Of a DNA stretch of 64,000 bases, positions 36,207 to 44,510 are shown piece by piece. The position numbers and the translations under genes were made by a program. The DNA is from Ligilactobacillus aviarius subsp. aviarius DSM 20655 (GTDB lineage: Bacteria > Bacillota > Bacilli > Lactobacillales > Lactobacillaceae), in the NCBI RefSeq assembly GCF_001436315.1, contig NZ_AYZA01000022.1:62447-126446 (forward strand), given 5' to 3'. The first letter of the stretch is position 1, and every line of letters starts with the position of its first letter. Below the pieces are notes generated by a model. That model was not told the DNA's origin and searched no databases. It saw only the letters and a list, made by a program, of their open reading frames with translations.

Positions 36207-36398
36207 ATGCGACACGAAATTGAAAATCTCAAACTGCGAATGATCAAGTGGAGTATTTTTACCATTATTATTTTAGTAATGAGTGAACTTTTTAAGATTA
36301 AGTTATTCTTGGTGATTGGGTGTTTGAGTTTAGGTTGGTGTCTGATATTATTTGCAATGTTTATTTATTTTTCGTTGCGGCATTTTTATGATAAGTGA
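36207..36398 (+). CDS. Small membrane protein, 63 aa
   Basis: ATG 36207 follows AAGGAATGAATTG. Two hydrophobic segments (about 13-30 and 32-56) make up most of the protein. It probably shares the rdgB transcript. Function unknown. Confidence 0.6.
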   Translation: MRHEIENLKLRMIKWSIFTIIILVMSELFKIKLFLVIGCLSLGWCLILFAMFIYFSLRHFYDK

Positions 36399-36400
36399 GC

Positions 36401-36428
36401 TTGATTTTTATTAACGACAGGGTATAAT
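36401..36428 (+). promoter_or_regulatory. Promoter of tRNA-Glu
   Basis: TTGATT (36401-36406), 16 bases, TATAAT (36423-36428), 15 bases before the tRNA. Confidence 0.7.
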
Positions 36429-36442
36429 AGAGAAAGTAACTT

Positions 36443-36515
36443 TGCCCGTTGGTCAAATTGGTTAAGACGTCGCCCTCTCAAGGCGGAGTTGCGGGTTCGA
36501 TCCCCGTACGGGTGA
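36443..36515 (+). tRNA. tRNA-Glu(CTC)
   Basis: The cloverleaf has anticodon stem TCGCC/GGCGG around CTCTCAA (anticodon CUC, reads GAG), T-loop TTCGATC and an acceptor closed partly by wobble pairs. No CCA is encoded. It is a solitary second glutamate isoacceptor with its own promoter and terminator (36527-36552). Confidence 0.85.
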
Positions 36516-36526
36516 TATACTCTGAG

Positions 36527-36552
36527 AATGCTCGTGTTTATGAGCATTTTTC
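36527..36552 (+). terminator. Terminator of tRNA-Glu
   Basis: ATGCTC and GAGCAT arms with TTTTTC. Confidence 0.7.
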
Positions 36553-36633
36553 TTATATCAAGAACCAAATCTTAGTTTATTGAACGATAACTTGGTATAA
36601 TAAAGGAGTAAAAGGCAGATAAGGAGGAATAAC

Positions 36634-36930
36634 ATGCTAAAGAAAACAAAACATTTCTTAAGAGCCCATGGCGTTGACTATGAAAAAGAGCACGTTAATC
36701 CATTAATTGTGCCTGAAAAAGTGTATGTTTTAAAGTTTGGCAAAAAAGGCGAAAAGCTTAATAACCGCTTTATTGTAGATCACACGTATACATGGACCGG
36801 ACGCATTCGGATCAATAAGATTATTCTCCGCTTACATGGGCAACACCACCCGCGGGAATTTAATAGCGAAACAGATTTGTTATTATATTTGAAAAAGCAT
36901 GCCAAGTCATTTGCAAAGGCAAATGCTTAA
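36634..36930 (+). CDS. Hypothetical basic protein, 98 aa
   Basis: ATG 36634 follows AAGGAGG. The lysine- and histidine-rich product has no membrane segment (NRFIVDHTYTWTGRIRINKIIL, RLHGQHHPREF). It ends before a hairpin at 36952-36993. Not recognised. Confidence 0.65.
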   Translation: MLKKTKHFLRAHGVDYEKEHVNPLIVPEKVYVLKFGKKGEKLNNRFIVDHTYTWTGRIRINKIILRLHGQHHPREFNSETDLLLYLKKHAKSFAKANA

Positions 36931-36951
36931 TTAGCATGACTGATGAAAGTT

Positions 36952-36993
36952 ATGAAAGACAGGTTTTCGATTTAAACGAGAGCTTGTCTTTTT
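36952..36993 (+). terminator. Terminator
   Basis: AAAGACAGG and CTTGTCTTT arms with a T run. Confidence 0.6.
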
Positions 36994-37145
36994 GTTTCAA
37001 TATTTAAATCTGAATTGCGAATTTAAATGATAGGGATGATTTTTCATTTCTGTTACATTTGGCAATTTTAGTCAAAATCATTTGAGGTAGTTTGGGGAGT
37101 TTAGTAAAATAAAGGCATTAGATAATAATTACGGAGGTGTTCTGG

Positions 37146-37424
37146 ATGGCATCATCAGATAAGACGGTTTTCTTTGATTATAACGAAGGGGAACAAAAAG
37201 AAATTCATCAAACGTTACAAACGGTATACAATGCACTTGAAGAAAAGGGATATAATCCAATCAATCAAATTGTTGGGTATCTGATTTCAGGTGATCCGGC
37301 ATACATTCCCCGAGCTGATAATGCGCGGAACTTAATTCGAAAATTTGAACGGGACGAAATTATTGAAGAGTTAGTTCGTTCATACCTTGATAGAGAGGAT
37401 ATGAAGATCAATTGGCACGAATAA
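37146..37424 (+). CDS. IreB family regulatory phosphoprotein
   Basis: The start is ATG 37146 ([12 protein letters not shown]) behind CGGAGGTG; 92 residues. Conserved [45 protein letters not shown] marks DUF965/IreB, a substrate of the IreK/PrkC Ser/Thr kinase in enterococci. It is first in the operon with ruvX and the DUF1292 gene; alaS, the usual upstream partner, is not adjacent. Confidence 0.9.
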   Translation: MASSDKTVFFDYNEGEQKEIHQTLQTVYNALEEKGYNPINQIVGYLISGDPAYIPRADNARNLIRKFERDEIIEELVRSYLDREDMKINWHE

Positions 37425-37855
37425 TGGGACTCGATGTCGGTTCAAAAACGGTCGGGGTCGCTGTAAGTGATCAATTGGGCTGGACAGCACAGGGAGTAGA
37501 GATCGTTCGAATCAATGAAGACGAAGAAGTTTTCGGCTTAGACCGGGTCGTTGAGCTTGCAAAGGAAAAACAAGTTGTCGGGTTTGTGATCGGTTTACCT
37601 AAAAACATGAATAATACTTGCGGCCCGCGGGTTGAAGCTGCTCAAAATTATGGTAAGATGTTACAGGCAAAGATCAATTTGCCAATTGATTTCCAAGATG
37701 AACGGTTAACGACGGTTGAGGCCCAACGGATGCTGATTGAAGAGGCGGATGCATCGCGGAAGAAACGTTATCAGGTAATCGATAAACTGGCAGCAACGTT
37801 GATCTTGCAAAACTATTTAGATCGCAAGGGCAAACTGGTAGACTTACTAAAGTGA
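37412..37855 (+). CDS. ruvX: Holliday junction resolvase-like RuvX/YqgF
   Basis: The 147-residue RNase H-like protein has [32 protein letters not shown] and DERLTT. It overlaps ireB by 13 bases, starting at TTG 37412 (or the later ATG at 37424). It is thought to act in recombination or in 16S rRNA 5' maturation. Confidence 0.9.
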   Translation: MARIMGLDVGSKTVGVAVSDQLGWTAQGVEIVRINEDEEVFGLDRVVELAKEKQVVGFVIGLPKNMNNTCGPRVEAAQNYGKMLQAKINLPIDFQDERLTTVEAQRMLIEEADASRKKRYQVIDKLAATLILQNYLDRKGKLVDLLK

Positions 37856-37864
37856 GGTAAAGGA

Positions 37865-38173
37865 ATGGCAAAAAATAATCAAAACCAATCAAATGATGAT
37901 AATTTGATCACATTAGTTGATGATAAGGGAAATGAAAGTTTGTATGAAATTTTATTCACGTTTGAATCTGAAGATTACGGCAAATCATATATTCTTTTAA
38001 TTCCAGCTGGTTCAGAACCAGAAGAACAGGTTGATGTGCTTGCCTTTGCATTTGATCCGGATGAAAACGGCGATGCAAAGGATGCAGAACTTTACGACAT
38101 TGAAAGTGATGAAGAATGGGACATGGTCGAAGGCGTCCTTGATACATTCTTAAACGACGAAAATATGCAATAG
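37865..38173 (+). CDS. DUF1292 family protein
   Basis: The 102 residues are strongly acidic (LITLVDDKGNESLYEILFTFE, YDIESDEEWDMVEGVLDTFL). It is a standard third gene after ruvX in Lactobacillales; function unknown. A terminator (GGTTGTGAC/GTCGCAGCC then TTTTT) lies at 38196-38222. Confidence 0.9.
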   Translation: MAKNNQNQSNDDNLITLVDDKGNESLYEILFTFESEDYGKSYILLIPAGSEPEEQVDVLAFAFDPDENGDAKDAELYDIESDEEWDMVEGVLDTFLNDENMQ

Positions 38174-38193
38174 CTATGTTCAATTAATCGTAA

Positions 38194-38224
38194 AGAGGTT
38201 GTGACGTAAGTCGCAGCCTTTTTG
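38194..38224 (+). terminator. Terminator of the ireB-ruvX operon
   Basis: GAGGTTGTGAC and GTCGCAGCC arms with TTTTTG. Confidence 0.75.
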
Positions 38225-38246
38225 TTATATCCGCATAATCGGGTTT

Positions 38247-38356
38247 CAAAACAAACGAGCTGAGTGGTGACGCGTAGCTAATTCGAAAAGTTCCGAATCT
38301 ATGCTACGCGATTCGTTCGCTTTTCTGCTTCCACCACGCTCGTTTTTACTGTTTTG
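38247..38356. repeat. Long multi-arm palindromic element
   Basis: Nested arms pair in order: CAAAAC (38247) with GTTTTG (38351); AAACGAGC with GCTCGTTT; GTGGTG (38264) with CACCAC (38332); CGCGTAGC (38271) with GCTACGCG (38303); ATTCG (38281) with CGAAT (38294). A 21-base side segment (38311-38331) interrupts the right arm. It lies beyond the operon terminator and has no ORF. It could be a repeated extragenic palindrome, a miniature element or an RNA. Confidence 0.6.
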
Positions 38357-38446
38357 TCACACCTTCTTTTTTAGTAGCCTAAAAATTAATTTTTAAATGT
38401 GGTAAAATATTAGCGTTAATTTTTTAATTAATGTGAGGGAAGAGAT

Positions 38447-39223
38447 ATGATTAGTTTACTTAAGTTAGTATTATTTTTGATTCCAGCAGGCTTTCTTGCC
38501 GGAATTTCAAGCAGTGCAGCAGGGTTGGCATCGCTTGTTTCGTACCCAGCGTTATTAATGGTCGGTTTGCCGCCGGTAATGGCCAACGTTACGAATACAT
38601 ATTCGTTATTATCGTCTGGATTCAGTTCGATTATTGCTTCGAAGCAGGAATTGAATGGTAAGAAAAAACAAATTTGGCAAATCTTACCGTTATCAATTTT
38701 AGGAGTGATTTTAGGGGCGCTATTGCTGTTCTGGGTTCCGTCGACAATTTTCAAGAAAATCGTTCCATTTTTTATTATGTTTGCGGGGATTATGGTTCTC
38801 GTACCAAACATGCGTCAAAAGGCGGTTGTCGTTGATGAACAAGTTAGTGTCGGTAAACGGCTTGCGGTTTATTTAGGAATTTTTCTTGAAGGCATCTACA
38901 CTGGATATTTTGGTGCTGGTGGCGGGGTTGTCTTATTGGCACTTTTGATCGTCATTAACCGCCAAAATACCTTTGCAGTCAATAATGCATTAAAGAATTT
39001 TACGTTGGCGTTTGCAAATGTAATCGGCGCGGTTGTTTATCTTTTTAAGGCGCCGATTTTATGGAAGTATGTTATTCCGTTGGCGATTGGATTATGGTTT
39101 GGCGGCCTGGTTGGACCGAAAATCGTCCGGGTCGTGTCTGATCGCAAAATGCGGATCGTGTGCTGCATTTTATCATGGATTCTCGGAATCTCATTATTTT
39201 TACAAGCATATCATTTAATTTAG
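38447..39223 (+). CDS. TauE/SafE-type sulfite/anion exporter
   Basis: The 258 residues have about eight hydrophobic segments and two glycine-rich repeats (FLAGISSSAAGLASLVSYPALL and YTGYFGAGGGVVLLALL), the mark of the TauE/SafE family. It probably exports a small organosulfur or anion substrate. It is unrelated in detail to the TauE-type gene at 56024. Confidence 0.85.
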   Translation: MISLLKLVLFLIPAGFLAGISSSAAGLASLVSYPALLMVGLPPVMANVTNTYSLLSSGFSSIIASKQELNGKKKQIWQILPLSILGVILGALLLFWVPSTIFKKIVPFFIMFAGIMVLVPNMRQKAVVVDEQVSVGKRLAVYLGIFLEGIYTGYFGAGGGVVLLALLIVINRQNTFAVNNALKNFTLAFANVIGAVVYLFKAPILWKYVIPLAIGLWFGGLVGPKIVRVVSDRKMRIVCCILSWILGISLFLQAYHLI

Positions 39224-39282
39224 GAAAACTGATCGCAAGTTTGCGGTCCGTTTTGCGTATTTAAAGGTGAGGTGATGTAAAA

Positions 39283-39831
39283 ATGAGATGTTCATGGGCA
39301 GAAAATGGGAAGCAAAGCATGATTGATTTTCATGATCATGAATGGGGCAAGCCGCAACATGATGACCAGCGTTTATTTGAGCTGCTTTCGTTGATGACTT
39401 TTCAAGCAGGATTGCAATGGCAATTGATTTTGAATCGGCGTCACGTTTTAAAACGGGTATTTAATGACTTTGATGTCCCGTCAGTGGCGGCAATGACGGA
39501 ACGCGAGATTGAAGAAATGGTCCAAGTTGAGCAAATGATTGCGAATCGCAGAAAAATTCGGGCAGTTATTCATAATGCCCGGGTTTTAGATCAGCTTCAT
39601 GAAAAGGAAATCTTGCTTGATCAAATCGTATGGGGTTTAACCAAGAATCAAGTAGTTGATCATCGGTGGCAGTGTGCGGAACAGATTCCATCTCAAAATT
39701 TACTTTCAGTTCAACTAGCACGTCAAATGAAAAATTATGGGTTTACATTTGTCGGCCCGAAAAACATGTATGCTTATTTAGAAACCGTCGGGGTGATCAA
39801 TGATCATTTGATTAGTTGTGAATGGCGGTAA
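39283..39831 (+). CDS. tag: DNA-3-methyladenine glycosylase I-like
   Basis: The 182 residues keep the Tag zinc ligands C3, H17, H175 and C179 and the motifs HDHEWG, QAGLQW and FVGPKNMYAYLETVGVINDH. Residues that recognise 3-methyladenine in E. coli Tag are altered: Y16 is F and E38 is M, while W46 is kept. It may have changed specificity. GAGGTGATG precedes ATG 39283. A terminator is at 39838-39878. Confidence 0.85.
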   Translation: MRCSWAENGKQSMIDFHDHEWGKPQHDDQRLFELLSLMTFQAGLQWQLILNRRHVLKRVFNDFDVPSVAAMTEREIEEMVQVEQMIANRRKIRAVIHNARVLDQLHEKEILLDQIVWGLTKNQVVDHRWQCAEQIPSQNLLSVQLARQMKNYGFTFVGPKNMYAYLETVGVINDHLISCEWR

Positions 39832-39837
39832 AAAATA

Positions 39838-39880
39838 AAAGGTTGGAATCACATTCAATTGCGATTCCAACCTTCTTTTA
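39838..39880. terminator. Bidirectional terminator
   Basis: AAGGTTGGAATC and GATTCCAACCTT arms lie between converging genes. Confidence 0.85.
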
Positions 39881-39890
39881 GTTTATTCAA

Positions 39891-40397
39891 TTATAATCCT
39901 TCACGCCGATTAGCTTTAATTAAATCTTTTGTTAAAGCTGGTTTGTTTTCAAGATCAGTCCGAACAACCAGCACATCACATTGAGCTGTCCGCGTTACGT
40001 ATTCTGTAACGGAACCGATTAAGATCCGTTCAACGGCATTTAATCCGGTAGCACCGATCATGATCAAATCAATATTTTTTTCGTCCGGGATATCTTTAGC
40101 GATGATTACCTTTGGAGCCCCATATTCAACTGAAAAGTCAACGTTTTTCACACCGGCTTTTTTCGCTTCATCAGCATATCCGCTTAATGTTTTCTTCGCC
40201 GTTTCGGTAACCTGTTCAACCATTGTGGTATCAAAACTTGAAATGTTTTGGAAAGCCCGGGTATCAACAACGTGAACGAGGTGTAACGATGTGTCTTCAC
40301 CGTTCCGCTTAGCAACGTTAATGGCTTTCTTGAATGCCAATTCTGATTCATATGAACCGTCAATTGGGACTAAAATACTTTTATAACTTTGTAACAT
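39891..40397 (-). CDS. Universal stress protein UspA family
   Basis: The 168 residues start YKSILVPIDGSYESELAFKKA and have the ATP-binding pattern MIGATGLNAVERILIGSVTEYVTRTAQCDVLVV. It is probably a nucleotide-binding stress protein. AGGAAGGTGA lies upstream of ATG 40397. Confidence 0.92.
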   Translation of the reverse strand: MLQSYKSILVPIDGSYESELAFKKAINVAKRNGEDTSLHLVHVVDTRAFQNISSFDTTMVEQVTETAKKTLSGYADEAKKAGVKNVDFSVEYGAPKVIIAKDIPDEKNIDLIMIGATGLNAVERILIGSVTEYVTRTAQCDVLVVRTDLENKPALTKDLIKANRREGL

Positions 40398-40463
40398 TGA
40401 TAATCACCTTCCTATCCTCAACCTCATTCTACAAAATTTATCTAGAAAAAGAAAGCGAAATCA

Positions 40464-40757
40464 TTAATTTGAGAAAAGATAAATTAACAAGGTGAAAGTC
40501 ATGATGGTTGCAAGGATGACATCGATTACAATCATCCATAAAAATGGAACGAGATTTGCCATGAAACTTGTAAACAAAGTTGCAAGCCCAGCGACCATCA
40601 AACATCCGCCTAAAACAGCAAGGGTGGTTGAAAGGGATGGTTTATCAGCCGGTGAGAAAACCAGAAATTTTTTCTTCCGGTGTGTCCAGAGGTAGCCTCC
40701 AAGAAACATAATGATCAAGCTTAAGATAATAACTAAAATGCGGGTAATAAGTGACAT
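40464..40757 (-). CDS. Small membrane protein, 97 aa
   Basis: Three hydrophobic segments (about 5-25, 43-65, 70-94), with HRKKK after the first. GGAGG lies upstream of ATG 40757. Function unknown. It lies directly downstream of the 6S-like RNA on the same strand, separated by its terminator. Confidence 0.65.
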   Translation of the reverse strand: MSLITRILVIILSLIIMFLGGYLWTHRKKKFLVFSPADKPSLSTTLAVLGGCLMVAGLATLFTSFMANLVPFLWMIVIDVILATIMTFTLLIYLFSN

Positions 40758-40800
40758 TCAAACTCCTCCAACTAATCAATTTTCTTTGAATTATTATATC

Positions 40801-41030
40801 AAAAAAGGATGTGACTGTTCACATCCTCGTTGCTCCATTAGTGCCGTTAATCGTCTCTTGTAGTTGAACCCGCAATGTTAGCAGGGACGGATCACTTAAG
40901 ATGGCTTTTGGTTCTCAAGTGAAATGAGCCTGCCAGCCACCAAATATCGTGATCCTCATGTCTAAAAGTGTTCGGTCAACCTTACATTGATGAGACAATG
41001 CGTACACCATAGAAATATTCTGACAGTATC
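40801..41030 (-). ncRNA. ssrS: Probable 6S RNA
   Basis: There is no ORF in about 230 bases between rarA and the next gene. On the minus strand the ends pair imperfectly (CTATGGTG and CATTGTCTC with GAGACGATTAACG and CACTAATGG) around a central open region. They enclose GCAGG/CCTGC and an apical stem TCACTT-GAGA with TCTT-AAGTGA. The 3' end is a perfect terminator (GGATGTGAACAGTCACATCC then T6). 6S RNA lies next to rarA in B. subtilis and other Firmicutes. The 5' end is approximate. Confidence 0.65.
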
Positions 41031-41064
41031 TTAACACGCTTAAAATCTTTTTTCAAATTAGAAA

Positions 41065-42360
41065 CTACTCATTCTTTGCCGGCGGGCGTCCCTTAAATTT
41101 TTCAAGACGGTAATACTGTTCCGCAAGGGCTTTTTCATAACGCCCGTTCTCTTTCGGAAGGTAGTAATGCCGATTTTTGATCTTGTCAGGAAGATATTGC
41201 TGTTTGACCCAGTCGTGCGGGTAGTCATGCGGATATTTGTATCCAACACCATGCCCAAGTTTTTCAGCTCCCTGATAGTGCGGATCCTTAAGCCAATCCG
41301 GAATTTCACCGTAATTTCCTTGGTGCAGGTCATCAAGGGCTTTGTCGATTGCACTGATTGCGGAGTTTGATTTGGGGGATAAGCATAAGTCAATGACTGC
41401 TTCAGCAAGCGGAATTCGGGCTTCCGGAAATCCAACTTTTTCAGCGGCAATCACGGCTGCCACGGTTCGTGCAGCCGCTTGCGGGTTCGCTAAACCAACA
41501 TCTTCATATGCGATTACTAAAAGGCGGCGGGTCACGCTTGGAAGGTCGTCAGTATCGGCCATGCGTGCCAAATAATGTAAAGCGGCATCAACATCGGATC
41601 CGCGAATCGATTTTTGAAAGGCGGAAACGACATTGTAGTGGGCATCGCCATTTTTATCATGGACTAATGCTTTGCGTTGAACGCATTCCTCAGCAATTTT
41701 CAACGTGATATGGATTTCACCGTCATCGTTTGTAGGCGTCGATTTAACTGCAAGTTCAAGCGCATTCAGCGAACTACGCAGATCACCGTGCGTCGCATTT
41801 GCGAGGTGTTCGAGGGCGGCGTCATCAAGGTCAACGTTAAATGATCCTAAGCCGTTTTTCTCATCGTGAAGCGCACGTTTTAAGGCTTGGCGAATGTCGG
41901 CTGCGGTTAACGGCTTAAGTTCAAAAATTTGAGTCCGGCTTCGAATTGCGGGATTAATTGCGATGTATGGATTTTCAGTCGTTGCTCCGATCAGAATAAT
42001 CTGCCCGCTTTCAAGGTGGGACAAAAGAAAATCCTGCTTTGGCTTGGTTAAACGATGAATTTCATCTAACATCAAAATGACGGTTCCGCTCATTTTAGCT
42101 TCAGCAACGACTTGTTCAAGCGCTTTTTTTGAATCCGTCGCGGCATTCAATTTCCGGAAGGCATATTTAGTTGATCCGGCAATTGCGCTTGCAATACTGG
42201 TTTTTCCCGTTCCGGGCGGTCCATAAAGAATCATTGACGAAAGCAGTTTAGCGTCGACCATCCGGCGAATAATTTTTCCGGGGCCGACCAAGTGTTGCTG
42301 CCCGACGATTTCATCAAGGTTTTGCGGGCGCATCCGGTACGCTAATGGATGAAATGCCAT
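41065..42360 (-). CDS. rarA: Replication-associated recombination protein A (RarA/MgsA)
   Basis: The 431-residue AAA+ ATPase related to clamp loaders has GPPGTGKT (47-54), LMLDEIHR (96-103), ATTENP and the C-terminal RarA region (PHDWVKQQYLPDKIKNRHYY). It acts at stalled forks. GGAAATGAC precedes ATG 42360. Confidence 0.95.
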   Translation of the reverse strand: MAFHPLAYRMRPQNLDEIVGQQHLVGPGKIIRRMVDAKLLSSMILYGPPGTGKTSIASAIAGSTKYAFRKLNAATDSKKALEQVVAEAKMSGTVILMLDEIHRLTKPKQDFLLSHLESGQIILIGATTENPYIAINPAIRSRTQIFELKPLTAADIRQALKRALHDEKNGLGSFNVDLDDAALEHLANATHGDLRSSLNALELAVKSTPTNDDGEIHITLKIAEECVQRKALVHDKNGDAHYNVVSAFQKSIRGSDVDAALHYLARMADTDDLPSVTRRLLVIAYEDVGLANPQAAARTVAAVIAAEKVGFPEARIPLAEAVIDLCLSPKSNSAISAIDKALDDLHQGNYGEIPDWLKDPHYQGAEKLGHGVGYKYPHDYPHDWVKQQYLPDKIKNRHYYLPKENGRYEKALAEQYYRLEKFKGRPPAKNE

Positions 42361-42473
42361 GATGTCATTTCCTTTCAGTAATTTTCTAGTATTATAGCAC
42401 TTTTAAAGGGTACCCGTTAAACATAAAATTGAGTATAATTATAGTAAAATCAAGGATAACAGGATGAATTAAC

Positions 42474-44477
42474 ATGAAATTAGATGAAATTGGAAAAACG
42501 ATCAATGAAGAAGGACTAATTGACGTTTTAAATAATTTTAAGTACTCAATGAGGCAGACTTACCTTGTTGTTGATGAAAATGGCAATGCGGTCAATGACA
42601 TCGCATCGATGATCGATGAAAATCAATATTTGCATATTAATGGAAACCACATTGAACTTGTTCAACCGCGAGCATATCGGCTTAAACGGTTGAAACAGGA
42701 AGTTCAACTTCAATTACGGTTTTTGAAACATCAATTAGCAACCCATGGATTCAAATTATGGCCGCTGGCAGCTGATGAAAACAGCGGCTTGACGATTTCA
42801 ATCCAACTTCCAGAACAACTCTTTTTGGAACTTTATCAGCGCAAATTCAAGCAATACAAGATTGATTACTATGATTTTCGAAATCAAATTTACTTGAAAC
42901 TTGCTCAAGGATTTGAATTGAGTCAGCCACTTTTAACCTACCTTACAGGATCATCGTTAGCGTTTTTTAATGATCTTGATGGGCGGACGCGACGGTCGAT
43001 CTTAACGTTTGATCTTTTAAACGGGATTCAAGAATTTCAACCGGATTTTCGGACGGTTAAAAGTTATTTCGGGACAAAAAATGCGCTTGGAAAGGTTAAA
43101 CTTGAAGGACAATTTGATCATCAACAGGGTATCACGGCGTTAACGCTTCGAAAATTAGACTTTAACCCGGATAGTCAATTAGGAATTGGACCGAATATTC
43201 TGAACTTGATTGATGTAATGGTTGGATACTTTTTAATGAATGAAGGCGTGGCAAACGACCAGTTGATGGCTCAAATTAAGGCTTCACGGGAATTAGATCG
43301 TAAAATTGCAGCCGCAAGTCCTTTCCGGAAGATTGATGAAATGGCGAAGTTTAAGCCGTTAATTGATAACTTGAATCACTTCGCGGTTGATTTTAATTAC
43401 GGCGAAAATTGGAACGGAACCGTTGAAGCAATCAAAGCTAGACTGGAAGACGGAATGCAGACCTTGGCGGCACGCTTACTGCGGGAACAAGGCAGTCAGT
43501 CGCTTTTAAAGTTTTTGCTTGCGAAGACCCATGCCGGAACGACCAAAGGGCAATCATCGAAGTTATCAGCAAATTCAATGCGGATTTTACAGGCTGCATT
43601 TGAAGCGGGAATGGATTACCAGGTAATCGATAATGACCAGGACATTGTTGAAATTAACGGTCATTATGTCTGGAACGGCTTGCAAAGCGATTTGGATCAG
43701 GCGGTAATGGCAAAACTTTGGGATAACAAAGAATTGGCAAAGCAATTGGTCGGGAACCTTGCAATTCAAATCCAACCTTCATGGAAAATTGCAACGGTTG
43801 ACCAGGTAATTCGGCTTTATCCGATGATTAAAGAAAAGGCCATCGTTCTTAAAAATGCGAATGGACACTCTGATGCCCACGGAATTTTGTATCGGATGGC
43901 ACCAAGTAAAAAGGAATTTGTGGAAAGTGTCGGGGTGATGTTGAAGCAAACTTCACAAGTTTTGATTGAACAGGTTTCAACGGGCTCAACTTACCAGGCA
44001 TTGATCTTGAATGGAAAAGTTGCCAGTTTAATTGAACGGGTTCCGGAAAATGTTGTTGGTGACGGGCGGAAAACATTAAAACAATTGATTGAAAATAAAA
44101 AGTTTGAACTTGGCCGCAATGAACGGAAGACGTTAATGATGCAGGGATTGACGTTGGATCAAGTTATTCCGCGTGGAATCCAAGTATTACTCCGTTATGA
44201 TTCATTTACCGGTTCACACTTCCAAAGTGTAGATGCATTGAATGATGCGGACCAGACGTACATTCAATTACTCGAAAAGATTGCGACCCAGCTTCAAATG
44301 CGTGATGGATTCATTGATATGATTTTTAGCAATATTTATCAACCATATTCAGAAGAACATCCTGAATTAGCGGTCTTCTTAGGCGCCCATGCAAGCGGAG
44401 CACTTCAACCGCATGAAAAAATGGCGTTGAATCAGCAACGCGATATCGCGGCAGAAGTTGTTGCCCAATTCAAATAA
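42474..44477 (+). CDS. GshF/GshAB-like ATP-grasp protein, probable pseudoenzyme
   Basis: The 667 residues align in outline with the bifunctional glutathione synthetase. The N-terminal part has LWPLA and YDFRNQIYLKLAQGFELSQPLLTYLTGSS, like the GshF FRNALYLKLARNF...LLTYLFGASP block. The C-terminal part (from about 435) has RVPENVVGDGRKTLKQLIE, a hallmark of GshF and cyanophycin-type ATP-grasp domains. Catalytic signatures are lost: the GLEKEGLR-like motif reads YSMRQTYLV, GIHYN reads SIQLP, and the C-terminal ELNxNP metal site reads VFLGAHASG. Usual length is about 750. The frame is intact with normal codon use, implying a retained, changed function. Confidence 0.65.
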   Translation: MKLDEIGKTINEEGLIDVLNNFKYSMRQTYLVVDENGNAVNDIASMIDENQYLHINGNHIELVQPRAYRLKRLKQEVQLQLRFLKHQLATHGFKLWPLAADENSGLTISIQLPEQLFLELYQRKFKQYKIDYYDFRNQIYLKLAQGFELSQPLLTYLTGSSLAFFNDLDGRTRRSILTFDLLNGIQEFQPDFRTVKSYFGTKNALGKVKLEGQFDHQQGITALTLRKLDFNPDSQLGIGPNILNLIDVMVGYFLMNEGVANDQLMAQIKASRELDRKIAAASPFRKIDEMAKFKPLIDNLNHFAVDFNYGENWNGTVEAIKARLEDGMQTLAARLLREQGSQSLLKFLLAKTHAGTTKGQSSKLSANSMRILQAAFEAGMDYQVIDNDQDIVEINGHYVWNGLQSDLDQAVMAKLWDNKELAKQLVGNLAIQIQPSWKIATVDQVIRLYPMIKEKAIVLKNANGHSDAHGILYRMAPSKKEFVESVGVMLKQTSQVLIEQVSTGSTYQALILNGKVASLIERVPENVVGDGRKTLKQLIENKKFELGRNERKTLMMQGLTLDQVIPRGIQVLLRYDSFTGSHFQSVDALNDADQTYIQLLEKIATQLQMRDGFIDMIFSNIYQPYSEEHPELAVFLGAHASGALQPHEKMALNQQRDIAAEVVAQFK

Positions 44478-44510
44478 AGGTTTGGCGAAATGCCAAACCT
44501 TTATTTTTTG
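44476..44510. terminator. Bidirectional terminator
   Basis: AAAGGTTTGGC and GCCAAACCTTT arms between converging genes. Confidence 0.85.
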
